A stretch of 64,000 bases of DNA from Euptelea pleiosperma (GCA_035048495.1 CM068542.1:39275109-39339108); one strand, 5' to 3'. Numbered from the stretch's first letter, positions 1-11,940 are shown. Notes: generated by a model from the letters alone, not told the origin. Translations and numbers: made by a program.

Positions 1-523
1 TGTGAAGTAGAGTACCCAGATGAATATTATCGGTTAGAGGCCATACATCATCGATGATCATCAATGAAAAGTATCATACATTGTCATCCATGTGCAGTAC
101 TTTAGTATCATACATGTCCTCTTGTACCCAATGTACTGCGATAATCTTATTCCATTAAGATTTTAAGTTTAGTGTTCTATGAATGGACGGAAGATATTGA
201 GACAGATTCATCCCTTATATTTCTCAATGGATTATGGTTTTGTCTATTAAAGCGATCAATATCCCCACACCATGAGTTGCTTTCACAAACTCAACCTTAC
301 TAACATATTTGAGAGAGGATAAGCAAATAATTACCAAGTCCTCAAATACCGGCTATAAAACGTATACTGAATTAGCAAATTAATTCCACAAAAAAAAGTC
401 AATTTGCGAATCGTGTACATTAAAATGATTTTGAGCCAAATTATGCATCCTAAATTCATACTGTATGAGTAAATAAGATTTTGCACTCGCAAAACGGCAA
501 TTTGGATAAAACAGATGAAATAC
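1..523 (-). other. Probable intron of the SET-domain gene, running off the window
   Basis: The second recognised exon of the SET-domain gene ends at 524 with a GT donor (523-522). I see no further segment resembling the expected C-terminal cysteine-rich part between 1 and 523, so this is most likely intron, with the remaining exons beyond position 1. The region is AT-rich and its short open frames have no recognisable motif. Confidence 0.5.
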
Positions 524-1652
524 CTTGGGTTGCAACAAATCTGTGTATGCAACACAAACCTCCTCGCCTTTCTTAATCGGCTTGATGCTCCGTACTATAA
601 TTCTTGGACCATACACACACAATCCTGCATTACAAAAATGAAAATGTTGAATGATGAATCTAATAAAATCTATGGAATTGAAGTATTCGAACCTTAAAAA
701 TTCAAAATCAATCCGATCTGATAATCACCATTGTTCAATTTCCTTTCATCACAAACCCATGTCTTCAACTGCAACCAATTTTAAATTCCAATAACTCTCC
801 CCACACAAAAAAACACTCCAAATCAATAGTAATAAGAGATCAATGGAGCATTTCTTAGTTTTTAGTTCTTACTATAGCTTCTTCACCGGAGGCGATGATC
901 CGCAACCTTGATTCACCAGAATCCTGTGTCTCGGACCCAACCAAAGAAAACCGGTAACAAGCGTTGGGCGAGCAGCTATGATTGATCCAAGAGAAACTCG
1001 GACCGTAAACTGCTATACCAAGGGTGCGCTGTTCATTAATCTGCACCTCCACGGCATTCGTTAGCACTTGACATAAAACCGTCTCCTCCACCACATTATT
1101 TTCACTCCTCTCTCCTCCTACCTTAAAATCTCCATCTCTCATTCTTCTCGCGAGCGACATCAACCTCCCGCCTTCCCTAATTCTCGCCAGAATCTCGTCG
1201 TATTCCTCCTCATTTTCCAATTTCTCGCGATTACTTATCAAACCGCCGATTCTTTCATATTGGCGGGAGAGGAGCCCGAGTTTTTGGAAGCAGAGGAGGA
1301 GGCGGAGGGCAGTGCGGAGGTCGGAGGTGTCGCCGTGCCACGTGGTGGATTCTGACCGGAGGATCAGGAAAAGGTGGTATTCGGCGCTGGAGAAGTGGCG
1401 GTCGGAGTCGGCGTCGGAGCAGGCTGGGGAGCAGTAGAGAAGGGTGTGATGGGAGTTGGGCTCGAGTGGGATAGGGTGGGAATTGATGGGTTTGTTGGGG
1501 AGAAGCGGAGGGAATTGGGGGTTTAGAGGGCGGAAGCAAGAGGAGCAATGAGAGTGAAGGAATGGATCGGATAGAGAGAAAGCGATGGGTAGAATTGGGG
1601 GAGTGAGGTCTTCGCCTATGTCGTCTACGTCTTCGCAGGCTCTCATCTCCAT
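524..1652 (-). CDS. SET-domain protein, SDG41-like (5' part only, two exons)
   Basis: Putative lysine methyltransferase-like protein of the plant SET DOMAIN GROUP 41 type. Exon 1 starts at ATG 1652-1650 and encodes Cys/His-rich sequence near residues 35-90 (HCSSC, YCSPAC), a MYND-like zinc region, then the SET signature NHSCSPNACYRF from residue 224. Exon 2 (624-524) continues the SET fold with YGPRIIVRSIKPIKKGEEV and AYTDLLQPK. Two donors are possible for exon 1. GTAAGA at 872 looks stronger but leaves exon 2 out of frame. GTGAAG at 886 (exon 1 = 1652-887) joins in frame to the GCAG acceptor before 624, so I prefer it. The 3' exons are outside the window. Family membership rests on the SET motif and the opening MEMRACEDV...DLTPP; substrate is unknown. 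Confidence 0.8.
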
Positions 1653-1671
1653 CTTCGCCTATGTCGTCTAC
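1609..1671. repeat. 20-bp direct repeat across the SET-gene start codon
   Basis: The 20-mer at 1609-1628 recurs at 1652-1671 (period 43 bp). One copy is in codons 6-12 and the other lies directly upstream of ATG 1652-1650, so a small tandem duplication has rebuilt the 5' leader. Confidence 0.8.
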
Positions 1672-2044
1672 TGTCTGTGACGCTTCTTATCGGAGGCAGA
1701 ATTGGACGATATAGGGCTTTACTCAGGTGTGTTTGTAAAAGTTTGCAGATACACGCTTCAGATCGGACGAAATAGGAATGAGTATTTGTCCGATACATGT
1801 TTGGAACCGTAACATACCCTCGTAACTGCCGATATTTTGAGTGTTGTCGTAACGCATCATATCGCCTCTCGAGAGACGCCCATTACGGATTAAGTTACTA
1901 CTACCGCCTCCATGAGATCACAACCCATTGCAAAAACGTTATTAACTCTGGGATTGGTGTTCTCATGGTATGGGCGCCGTGAAGTGATCACATGGTACGC
2001 ATTTAAATGAATCTAGGGCTCCGTGCAAGTATATAGATGAATTG

Positions 2045-2140
2045 GAAGAATTTTTTGAAGTGATGATCATGTGCTCAATGATCGCACACCACATATACCT
2101 GGGTTTAGGATTTGGTTTTAAATTTTTTTTACATGATCAC
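2045..2140 (+). repeat. Dispersed repeat shared with 56247-56340
   Basis: The stretch from TTTTTTGAAG to GGTTTAGGATTTGGTTTTAA closely matches 56247-56340 on the same strand. The similarity is clear over about 90 bp; ends and class are not determined. Confidence 0.6.
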
Positions 2141-2369
2141 CACTTCAAGATCCGTCCGCTTAAAATAAATTTATACATAGTAAACTTTTGTCACAATATA
2201 TTGGGCTTCGTGGAAGCCACTTATTATTATTATTGTAGTTCTCAAGGAGTTCACCAAGAGAATCTGCACCAGCAATGTTGCAGTGGGTTCGCTTTTGCAG
2301 GACGCCTACACCTAAATATTTATGTGGTCGAAGATGCACTGGAAATGTGGAGGGTTTTTCTTTGAAGAC

Positions 2370-2565
2370 TTTGTTTTTAGATGGGAAACAATAGGTTCCA
2401 GGGAAGAATGATCTAGATTATATATTCTGCTTTCTGTCTTTGGTTTTTTGTTCGTAATTTAGTAGGTCATCTCGACCTCTAACGCTGGTTTCTTTGTAAT
2501 TTTCTTGCTTTTTTGCACTATGTATACATTCTTATAGTTCTCGAAGAAAAAAAAAAAAAAAGCTC
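2370..2565 (+). mobile_element. 5'-truncated L1-type LINE 3' end
   Basis: It contains the tail word TAGGTCATCTCGACCT, followed by T-rich sequence and an A15 tract at about 2550-2564. The same word occurs in the L1 tail at 9735-9755 and, diverged, at 17037-17060. It looks like the 3' UTR and poly(A) of a plant L1 element; the 5' limit is uncertain. Confidence 0.55.
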
Positions 2566-3133
2566 TACCTTAACTATGGATTTAAGAGGGGTTGAGCCTT
2601 TTTTAGGTGCATGTCCTACAAAAGAGGAACTCCCCTGCAACATTTGTTTATAGGGATTTTCTATACATTAGGAATTTCGCTCGAGGAGCATCACCTCGTG
2701 GGACTGGCCAAAGTATATATTAAGATTCGGTTCTAGTGATACTGATGGAAGAAAGAACAATAAACAACAAAGATGCACACTCGACACAGATTTATGTGGT
2801 TCCCGAAAGATCGAGGTATGTACACGGACTCACACTCACACCAATTCTACTATGCTCTGAGGCAAGACGAAATTGGAGTTTCCATATATCTTTGTAAAAA
2901 GTATAAAAAAGCCCTTAAAGAAAAAAGACATCCCGGAACATGTACATTACTCTAGCACCATCAGGCTGCACATAACATAACAAACACCGGTACTTGGATT
3001 GGACCAGAATTGTAATTAAAGGATTCAGAATCAAGATATATGATAGTGACAAGGGTGTGAAGTTTCTTTTCAATTTGAACACAGAAGGTATTTTAAGTTT
3101 AATTTGTTTACAATATATGGTACCCAATAAAAA

Positions 3134-3470
3134 AGGATATTTTAGTAACACACCTTGAAATTTGAAAGTAATTTGTAATACCCACTTATACTTCTAAACT
3201 TTAGGATTGCCCCCCCTTGACCTAGTTTAACCATCATTTGACTAACGTTAAAACGTGATATGCATCATGCGCCTGTTAATGCACCTATGAAAGGACCATA
3301 ATATTGAAAGTACAATGCCAACGACATTTGATTCAAGTCCGAATTAACTTAAGTCAGCCACTGTTAAACTAGGTCAAGAGGGTAATCCTAGAGTTTGAAT
3401 TTATAAAGGGGTATTACAAATTACTTTCAAATTTTAGGGGGGTTTTACTAAAATACCCTAAAAAATGGGA
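3134..3470. mobile_element. TIR element with about 90-bp inverted arms (copy 1)
   Basis: The left arm opens with TATTTTAGTAACAC, then AATTTGAAAGTAATTTGTAA and TTGACCTAGTTTAACCATCA. The right arm is its reverse complement, ending TTTTACTAAAATACCC. A second copy lies at 11941-12299. It has no coding capacity and the superfamily is unclear. Confidence 0.75.
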
Positions 3471-4213
3471 ACCGAGTATCCATTGGTTCCAATTCAAGGA
3501 ACACTTGTTGGGTCGGGATCCGTGGAGTGAACTCATAAGTTTACTCATGTTCTCAGGCGTGGATTCCTAAAATACAACAGTGGTTTTGCTTTTGCAAAAA
3601 TGAATGCCAACTCAGCACTATCAACCACCATTGGATTCTTGGAATCCGCGCACTTTCGTGTCCACGGAACTTCCACCTCTGTAAGCATGCCATCAGCTTG
3701 GTCTCTGTTTGGCCATGCACTGCTTGAGCAAATTCTTTTTCTTCTTGCGGCGCTCCTAATAAAACTATAGGAATTTTAGTTCCTTTCTTACCAAGATGGC
3801 AAATTTTGACAGCCAAGAGTTAGCCTCGGGGTTTTGCAAGCCACAGCCTTGTTTCGAAAACCTGTCCCAAACCAAGTTTAGCTTGGGTTTTCAAAGTTTT
3901 AAATAGGTTGGAGCAGGTTTAGGGGCAGTGTCTTGGAATTGCAAAGGTGAGTGTCATCTCTACCCATTGCAACAACCCATCCGTGGCAATGTCGGACTCC
4001 TAACATTGTGAATGCTACAATTTCTGTTGCGGTCACTGGTCTCATGTGCTACCCTTTTAAAAGACAATGCTCACCCTTCTAGTGCAGAGGATGAAAAGGT
4101 CGAACCTATTTCTGATCCTCAACAATGTTTGAAAACCAATAGGTTATCTCAGGATAGAAACTTTCAGATGGCTTGACATGCAATATCTACGGCAATAAAA
4201 TATGAAAAAATTT

Positions 4214-4496
4214 AGTCTGTGGAGTGCATAAAACCTGACACTCTTTCGGGCCCACTGACCCATGGATGATTGGCCCACCACTTAGTGTACCTACACACCA
4301 AAAATAGCCTCACTGGTGATTTATAGCCATTAAATCCGAGTATCCAAAAAATGTTCAAATCGAACTGCTATAAATCACCCCATGAAAAGCGTTAAAATCC
4401 AACGGGTAGAGATCACCAATCAGGCTGATTGTTGGTGTATCAAGTAGTGGGCCAATCATTCATGGGTCAGTGGGCCGGAAGAGTGTCAGGCCCCAC
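4214..4496. mobile_element. Foldback element
   Basis: The arm CCTGACACTCTTTCGGGCCC...GATTGGCCCACCACTT (from 4233) is the near-exact reverse complement of the right arm ending GTGTCAGG at 4490. The loop carries TGGTGATTTATAGCCATTAAATC-type sequence that recurs through the window. Boundaries are approximate. Confidence 0.75.
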
Positions 4497-4989
4497 AGGG
4501 AAAAATGCTCCGCATAGTAAATTTTCTTATGGTAGCCACATTCAAGATACAGACTGCACATAAATTCTATTAAATGTTAAACTCTGCCACATCAAAAACA
4601 AAAATCATGATTTCATCAAAATGCATAAAAAACATGGGTACAATTCAATGCATTTTCAAGTATTAAGCGCTTTCCAGTTTTGTATGGCCTGCCCTGGTCT
4701 AATCAATCTAATCCACAATACCAGGATCTGATTTCGTAAGATTTGAGGTCCAGTGTACAACATAAGAGAATGCTGATCTACCTGTTGACTGTTGGGTCGC
4801 ATTCCAGGATTGAGTCTTACACACTGAAGTCCATTTAGTTTACCCGAATAATCTGAAATAAGGAATCGAAGCCTGACTATGAATAAAAGAGATATGCTAG
4901 ACCTTCACCTTGCTGTTCAACAATGAGATGAGTTTCCAAACATATATTGGACAACAAAATACAATTAAGAGATGGGCTCACCATGTGTA

Positions 4990-7900
4990 CTATTGCTTAA
5001 CATTCAGTGCAGTCTCAATCCGTTGGATGAGCTTATCTGCAGTCAATGCACCTTCCTGAGAATTAATAAACCAGAATGATTAGCACACAACAAGAATCCA
5101 AACGAATAAAACCATTACAAAAGGGGAAATCCAACATCTCCATCAAGGTAGGCCACAATGCGTTCTATCAGTGGCTCATTCGCTCATGTGGCAGTGTGGC
5201 ACACAAGCAGCTCAAAGCCAACAGAAGGGAACTTTATATATCCCTGTGATTATAAGGGCTCCCCCATGTAAGGTTGGATTTCGATGAAGCAAACAAATTC
5301 CAAATTTGACTTACAAAGCGATCACAGGGCTTCCCATCCCTAAATATGATGAATGTAGGTAGTGCCTCTATTCCGTATTGACCAGCGATACTTGGGTACT
5401 TCTCTGTGTCGATTTTCACCACTTGGATCTTATCTTTCAGTGAAGCACTGACTTCATCGAGAACAGGAGCCATGTATTGGCAAGGACCACACCTGCCAAG
5501 AGGGGCAGGTTAGACACTAACTGAAAATCAATAAAATCATCATAAAGGCTGTTCCCTCAAGAAACCCCTTGTCCTTAGAACCCCATACTCCCTAGTAGCC
5601 TAACCTGTCAAAATATTGTCACCTTGCCCTAAAGCTCAACATTTATTTATAAGACATAAGAGAATATTGAAAGGTCTAATTTAAGACAAAAGATTTGGTA
5701 ATTTCCTAAATGATAAATTGATAAGTTTGCTCAGGGGAACTAGTTCCATACCTCCAATAAACCCAAGTTACGTATACTCATAGTACTTACCGAAAAAAAG
5801 AGACATGGCACTTCCATGAAATAAGAGCTTACCAAGTTGCATAAAAATCAACCAGTACAGGCTTGTCAGAATTTGCCAGCAAGTCATCAAATGATGAAAA
5901 GGTTTTTTTCTTTGCTTCAACCTACAGGGGTTGCAAAACAGAAATCCATTACAAAACAATTTCACCTTCATAGCTCAGAGCCTCAACTATATCTTTATAT
6001 ATGCAGAAGGTAAAAAAGCAGCGCATAAAAATCCCAACAAAGTCAATACTCATCCTGAATTTAGTTGTTACAAACTATGATGCCTGGATACAGATACGGA
6101 CACGGATACAGGAGCAGGGATACGACTCGAAATTTCCAAAATCAAGGACACGTATACGATACGAGTATCCTATTTTGTAGTTCAAAATTTTCTTTTTTCT
6201 AATCTTTCAACTTTTTATGAAGGATACTTGGGGATATGTGTCGGTAGTGTCCGGTGTTTGTATCCGTGTCGACACGACAAGACACGACACTAGTACGAGG
6301 CACGAGTACATGTATCCGGGTATCATAGGTTACAAATATATATGTTAAAGTTGAATCCCATAACTAGTTGTCTCATCTACGATGTTGCCATTTGAAACAA
6401 AGAGGACAAATCCAAAGATAGTCTGAAAAGAAGGAACACTAAAAGAAGAAAATACATATGACGAGGTCCATCATTCTCAATGGACTCCATCCCTAAATTG
6501 TACACGTATCCCACTCAATTGATCAATTAGGACCTTCCTAGCAGCAGACCATCTCTTGGATGAGACACTTCAAAGTTTTGATTGATTGGTGTGGAGGTAA
6601 ACCTGGCTAGGCACACGGGCTTCCCTACACACCAATGATGTGATTGTTTAATCATCTTCCTTCTGTGACTGAAAGATGAGCTGCCGGCCTTGGGGGTTCA
6701 TGAAGGTCGGCTAGGATGGTGCGAACTGGGTTAGCACTCTGACGCTCAAGTCAGTCTATAGGAAAAGAAATGTATAATCTCGAAATAAAAGTGAGATACG
6801 GTTCCCTCACCTGTTGAGAGGTAGGTGCCTTTTTATAGACTTAGAGTACCCCCTCTCCAAAAAGACCAAGAGTTTGAATTTGAGTGGGATAGGCAAGTAT
6901 CTTCATGAATCTCGGGGTTGGCTGGTGACATCCCAGTTTCCATGTTGGATTAGGAATGTCATACCAGGATAAAGATCATCGTTTTAATCTATGGTATGGA
7001 CATTTATCTCTTGGATCGTTCTGGAAATATATTCCCATATTTGGTGTTGCGTAGAGATAGAATTTCCAGCTGTGCAAGGTCGGTTAGGCGCTAAGTATCA
7101 GTTCTCAAGGTTGGCCTGCCGGCTCTTCTGTATCCCTACACAAAGACGGATTGGCAAAAAAAGTTTGGATGGCCTATCTTGGACCTCATGTGCCTAATTG
7201 GTCAGAGTACGTGCATCCTAGGTATCCATATAAGGACTCGTGATCTGTGTCTTAGTGGCATGTGTACGATCAACATGCAAAGCCATTTTTTTTACACCTA
7301 CAACTGGATACTTCAAATGCCTGATGTATGAAACTTCTTCTCGAGTCATGACCACTAACCTTATTCTTGATTAACCAAGCCAAGAGGTGTGCCGATACGG
7401 CGGTGCCTAGTTGACATGGTCACAATGTCTTGTTGGCCTATGGAGTAGCCAACAAGGTCAAAATGCCTGGTCGGCTTGGGGAGTTCTTAGTCGGCACCAC
7501 CCCGACAGGATAATGCCTCTTCAATCTTTGGTCGGGTCTTCTGACTCGGCTCCCATATGGCCGTAATAGCATGTCTTGTGATTGCGACATGTGTCTTAAT
7601 CTTATTGTCTAAAAAATACCGTACCCACACTACCTCAATCATGTCATTGTGGCCTACCTTTTGCTCTTTTAGTCTTCAACCTTTACCAAAGCACCCTTCA
7701 CTAGTGCAATCATTGGTTTTCATTGTACATGCTCAAATCATCTCAACGAATTTCCTTTATTTTGTTTCCCATTGGGCTCTACTAATAATTCCCTCGGACA
7801 TGTTCATTTTTTATTTTTTCTTTCCATTCTTTCCACTCATCCATCTCTACTACACTCAATCTATAAATACGTTTCTTAATTGCCCAACATTCTATTGAAT

Positions 7901-10610
7901 AAAGTATAGCTGGTCTTATTGTTGTCTTGTAAAAAATTCCTTATAGTTTAATTGCAATGCATTAATCACATGACATTCCAGAAGCATTGTACGTGACAAA
8001 TTTGTCGAGAAGATTATGGGGGAGAAGATAAAGACCTCAACACTTTTCATCAAGTGCCAAATTTCGTTTCGATCAATTTTGTAATCTAGGGTTTATTTTT
8101 TATCAGGTTATCAAGTTAACGTGGAACATACTCTCGATCTTACTTAATCAAGATCGTTAATTACCTCCCTCTCTTTTTTGAGGGAGAAAACGTCTGATTA
8201 AGAGAAATGATAGAAATGAAAATAACAATGAAAGCATATAGACAAGGATTGAACCATTTCATTATACACTTAAGGGGTGTATGGGTGCCACATGTCTATT
8301 TTGATTTGCTTGGGGACTTGTATGTAACTCGCTTTGGGAGAGTCCTACTTTTGGTTGAGCTCACGTGGCAGCGTTGGATAGGTCCACGCTGCAAAGGGCT
8401 ATGTCCGCTAGTATTGGTCTGCAGAGGTCTCTTAACAGCTCACCCTATGCCTGAGAAAGGCCTCATCGCGGGCTTCTTTTCTCTAGTGTTTGGTTGGCTT
8501 GTCGCCAGCCCTCTTTAGCCCTTTGCCACATGTCCGAGCTTGATTGGCTGACAATAGAGCGTTGGTTAGCTTGCCGCTATCCTTGCAAGCTATTCTAATA
8601 GCTTGTTGCCAACTTTCTCGATCTTGTGGCTTTTGCCATGTATCCTATGCTGGCGACGACGTGCTTGTAATCTTGCCGATGTCCTTTCGGATGTGTTTGT
8701 GCCTTTGCAGCAACCTTTGAGCACTTCGTGGTGTAGATTCTTTGGTGCTCCTTTTGATCTTTGACAATTAAATTCTGTTGCCAACAATCGCATTTTCCAC
8801 CCATAGCTAATTTTTTGGGCAACATCCACCTCAATCTCTTCATCTTTATAGATAATCATACTTAGGTAACAGAAATAATTGTATAGGGGCATTTCCTATC
8901 CTTATTTAATACCTCATATGTTTGTGTGCCCTTACTGAAGTTGCAATGCATATGCTCTGTCTTATTTTTACTTTTTTTAAGAATCCTTGATTTCCAAAGT
9001 ATCCCTCTATGGTTCTAGTTCTACATTTACTCATTCTCTAGTCTCATCGACCAACACTATCAACTCAAATATTATTCACCAGGGAACCTTCCTTTAAATA
9101 CGAGCAATTCATTCATCCATAAGTAGCGGAAAATAGGCTTAGGGCTGACCTCTAGTGCAAACCAACTGTAATTGTCTAACCACCAACTGTCTCACTCTAG
9201 TTATTGCTCTCTCTATTTCTCATACATGTCTTAATGATGTCAATATATCAGCTCAGGTGTCCTATTTCCCTAATACTCACCAAACTAAGTCCCTATGTGG
9301 CTGTTATCTTAATTATATAGAAGTTTATATGACCTCTAGTCTTTCTAAGATTAGCGGCGTTTTTTGTGGTCTTCAGGATATCTTGGGTGATTTCTAGCTC
9401 GTTGATGCATCTTATTTCGAGTTGGCATACGTATGCCTTTTCCTTAAGAGGGTGATTGCTTTAGCGCATGCTTCCTTTTGCGATATGTTGGGGTCTATGG
9501 AAAGAGAAAAATAACAGAATCTTTGAAGGGAAGGAGAAAGAGATGTCAAACATTATTCTCAATATCAATGGCCTGATGTTTACACGGTCTAAAATCTTTC
9601 CCGAGTGTAGTGATCTTTTCTCTGAGGATTTTGTAGTCCGTGGGAGATCTTATGTTCTAGAGATGGTAGTTAATGGTTATTAGTCGCTTTGTTTCTCTTG
9701 TGAGTTGGTTCTCTTGTTTGTTCTTGTCCTCTGTAGGTCATCTCGACCTATTTGGTTGATCTTGTATTTTGTTTGGCTTTCGCGTTTTAATGCATTCTAA
9801 AATTATCAAAATACAAAAAAAATCTTAAGACCCAAGAAGTTGTTATGTAGTAATTTCCGAAAATAACCCCTCCATCTTCATTAATCTCATAGTCACTTGG
9901 CAAGATTCTTTGATCTCCGTCCTTAATACATCTAACTTGATCTAAATGTCTAATCTCCCATTCTTGCAAGTCTGTAGGTACCTTTCTCACCCTCCGCTTC
10001 TAGTTCATTGCCAAGTCTTGTACCAAGATCTCATTTTTTCTAATGGCCTTCTGGATTTCATCAATCCACCACCAAGTTTGTTTCTGTGAACCATTTTTTC
10101 CTTTACATTCCTGAAAAACTCCATCACATCAAGCAGTTTCAAATATACTTCAAAAAATTCCTAATCTCCCAAAAGAATGCCAAATTGCATCAAGCAAATC
10201 AACAATTTCTAACAGCAATTCGGACCAAAACCCAGTTACCTAAAACCAATTACAAGAACGAAATATATATGTAGGAAAATCAGAATCTTCAATAAATTTC
10301 AAATATACTTATATATGGATTCTCACACCCCAAATTTTCACAAAAACTGAAACAATTTACTTAAACGACCAAACAGAAATAAAAGAAATGGACAAAAATA
10401 AAAGCCCAATACAAGGAAAAGGAAAATAATCACCCGAGGAAGGATTCGACGTTGCGGAAGCGAGAGAAGCCTTCTATTTTCCGTTCGAAAAGGCCGAAGC
10501 TGTTGAGGAAATTGCAGTGAAGTCGAAGCACAGAACTTAGAAGAAGAGAAACCAGTCGAGCGGTCGAAATTAGACACAGGAATTGCCGCCGTTGTTACTG
10601 AAATTGCCAT
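4990..10610 (-). CDS. TRXY: Chloroplast thioredoxin, y-type
   Basis: Predicted 169-aa thioredoxin, a disulfide reductase of the plastid stroma. Exons: 10610-10434, 5921-5833, 5492-5315 and 5055-4990 (stop TAG 4992-4990). All introns are GT-AG and the frame is kept throughout. Residues 1-59 form a Ser/Thr/Arg-rich, acid-poor transit peptide. The mature part begins VEAKKKTFSSFDDLL. The active site WCGPC is split by intron 2 inside the Trp codon. The fold continues with VVKIDTEKYPSIAGQYGIEALPTF, whose P is the cis-Pro next to the active site, and ends EGALTADKLIQRIETALNVKQ. The KIDTEKYPS and DRFEGAL segments match thioredoxin y rather than m, f or x as I recall them. Known family partners include peroxiredoxin Q and methionine sulfoxide reductase. 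Intron 1 is 4.5 kb and transposon-filled. Confidence 0.92.
6075..6328. mobile_element. hAT-like non-autonomous element, GATACGG word
   Basis: Perfect 8-bp TSD GTTACAAA at 6067-6074 and 6329-6336. The ends are inverted (CTATGATGCCTGGATAC and GTATCCGGGTATCATAG). The interior is repeats of GATACGGACACGGATAC-type words and their complements. Confidence 0.8.
6600..7556. mobile_element. Possible LTR or untranslated part of an LTR retrotransposon
   Basis: GACGCTCAAGTCAGTCTATA followed by GTGCCTTTTTATAGACTTAG resembles the promoter/LTR region of Ty3/Gypsy-type plant elements. No terminal repeat pair or coding domain was found, so the call is weak. Confidence 0.3.
7557..9420 (-). mobile_element. RTE-type LINE remnant, interrupted
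   Basis: On the minus strand, 7600-7980 matches the C-terminal RTE segment (GRPKRTWI-like) seen intact at 52483-52746. The segment 8820-9340 carries degraded reverse transcriptase, with a relic of the FADDIVLVDE motif near 9040-9085. The middle (about 7990-8800) is foreign sequence with no RTE similarity. The frames are broken and the element is dead. Confidence 0.6.
9440..9815 (+). mobile_element. L1-type LINE 3' end
   Basis: The frame at 9468-9683 encodes LPFAICWGLWKEKNNRIFEG, the conserved C-terminal tail after the zinc-binding domain of plant L1 ORF2. A matching [20 protein letters not shown] occurs at 39534-40010. A 3' UTR with TAGGTCATCTCGACCT and an A-rich tail follow. It is strongly 5' truncated. 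Confidence 0.8.
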
Positions 10611-10779
10611 TAGAGCTTCTTGAGATCTCGAGAGAATCCCAAAAATAGAGGAGAAGAAGAAGCTCTGTCCTCAAGTAGAGAAACCCAGAAAATGAAGAAC
10701 AAAAGGTCGCCTGTGAAGAAGTTACCTATGCAGCTCACCTCATCACTTTTATATTAAAAAATTTCTTTCGAGGATAACT

Positions 10780-11130
10780 TGATATGGTAGCCCTGATAGT
10801 ACCTGTAACAGCAAACATCACTATGATTGGTGATTTCTAACCCTTGAATTTGAGTATCTTAAAACTGCTTGAATCAACGGTTAGGATCACCTTAAATGTT
10901 CAAATCCAACGGCTAGAATCACCAATTAGGCAGTTTTATGGTGTGTATACCAAGGGCCGGACATTGATGTTTGAAAATTCAATGTGCTGATATCTGCCCT
11001 TTTTAGAGGAGGAATTGGCCAATCCCTAGGTGGACCTACAAACCAAAAGTCAACCTGATCAGTGATTTCTAAGCATTAAATTGGAGCCATTTTCATGGGT
11101 TGATTTTAACGGAGAACTTTTATTTTGGTA
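10780..11130. repeat. Foldback-family fragments
   Basis: TGATTGGTGATTTCTAACCC (about 10817-10840) faces AATCACCAATTAGGC (about 10918) as inverted copies around CAACGGTTAGGATCACC. A second half-element at 11000-11130 has GGCCAATCCCTAGGTGGACC and CTGATCAGTGATTTCT. Both resemble 59829-60207. Confidence 0.55.
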
Positions 11131-11162
11131 GTTAGGCCTGTTTTTAAAGAGATCAATAATTG

Positions 11163-11236
11163 GGTGAAGGCAGGTTTTGAACTCGGGTCTATGGTATCAT
11201 CACCCACAAACTTTACCAACTGAGCAAGCTGGCACC
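11163..11236 (-). mobile_element. tRNA-derived SINE head
   Basis: Read on the minus strand, GCTTGCTCAGTTGGTAAAG resembles a Pol III A box and CGAGTTCAAAACC a B box, correctly spaced. The acceptor arms do not pair properly, so this is not a functional tRNA. Confidence 0.6.
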
Positions 11237-11254
11237 TTCTCAAATGGTTTCGAG

Positions 11255-11326
11255 AGGTTCAACATGAGGACTTCCTAGGAGGTCACCTATTCTAGTACTA
11301 CTCTCGCCCAAACACATGCTTAACCG
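11255..11326 (-). pseudogene. 5S rRNA-derived segment (3' half)
   Basis: On the minus strand, GGTTAAGCATGTGTTTGGGC, GAGAGTAGTACTAG and GGTGACCTCCTAGGAAGTCC match plant 5S rRNA from about nt 50 to the 3' end with a few changes. The 5' half, with the normal internal promoter start, is absent. It sits 18 bp upstream of the tRNA-like head in the same orientation. Confidence 0.75.
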
Positions 11327-11485
11327 TGACTCTGATACATTTGTTCTGATTAGGAGGAGAACTGCTCTCTCTAACTCACCATTCTTTGATTCGACGTGCA
11401 ATACTTACAAACCACACCCAAAAAATAGAAATTATGGAACCATCTTCTTCTTCTTGTCCCGTGCAACTAGAGTTTTCCCACACTC

Positions 11486-11660
11486 GGAGAAATGCTAACA
11501 AGCAACCCTTAATGGAGTTGCACATATGCAATCCCACAAAAGACAAGAAAATCTGCCTCGAAAAGCCACGTATTTTAATTAAAATATATATTTTTTCTTG
11601 TCTTTTGCGGGGTTGCATCTGTACAACTCCAATTAAGAAGTTGCTTGCTAGAATCGCTGT
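11486..11660. mobile_element. Small TIR element (copy 1 of 2)
   Basis: The arms GAGAAATGCTAACAAGCAAC and TTGCTTGCTAGAATC are inverted, with GGAGTTGCACATATGCAATC against GGTTGCATCTGTACAACTCC inside. A shorter relative lies at 62587-62708. Confidence 0.6.
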
Positions 11661-11940
11661 CAAGCCAACGAGTGTGTAAGGTTCTTAATCTTCTTTCCGA
11701 CAGCTCCTATATCGCATCAATCAAAATCAAAATTGTATGACGAAGTTACGCTTGTTGCAACATGGACATGTATGTCCTGTAATTTTTCGAATGACATGTT
11801 CATGGATGTGGATCCTCTTAGATTATACTGGTTTAGATACCGTTAAGAATACGGCATGTAATGGTGGGTACATGGTAGCCAATCAAATTTAGCCATTTTT
11901 TTAATCAAATTGACGGAATTATGCTGCAGTTTGGTTTTGA

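Larger units (their letters stand above)
1653..4989. other. Intergenic region between the SET-domain and thioredoxin genes
   Basis: I see no supportable gene here. It holds an L1 3' tail, a member of a dispersed repeat shared with 56247-56340, a long-TIR element and a foldback element, all listed separately. The rest (for example 3471-4200 and 4500-4980) is unassigned AT-rich sequence. Confidence 0.6.
5922..10433 (-). other. First intron of the thioredoxin gene (4.5 kb)
   Basis: The donor is GTGATT after 10434 and the acceptor TGTAG before 5921. It holds a GATACGG-word hAT-like element, an LTR-like stretch, an antisense RTE remnant and an L1 tail. Segments 6337-6600 and 9800-10433 show nothing I can assign. 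Confidence 0.8.

Noticed and set aside
866..873. GTAAGA as the SET-gene exon 1 donor
   Set aside because: Good consensus but it joins exon 2 out of frame; the GTGAAG donor at 886 keeps the frame. Not excluded without transcripts.
8207..8518. 103-codon open frame
   Set aside because: Lies in foreign sequence inserted in an RTE remnant; composition and peptide show nothing protein-like.
11163..11236. A functional tRNA gene on the minus strand
   Set aside because: A- and B-box-like words are present but the acceptor stem does not pair and no sensible anticodon loop forms, so it was called a SINE head.
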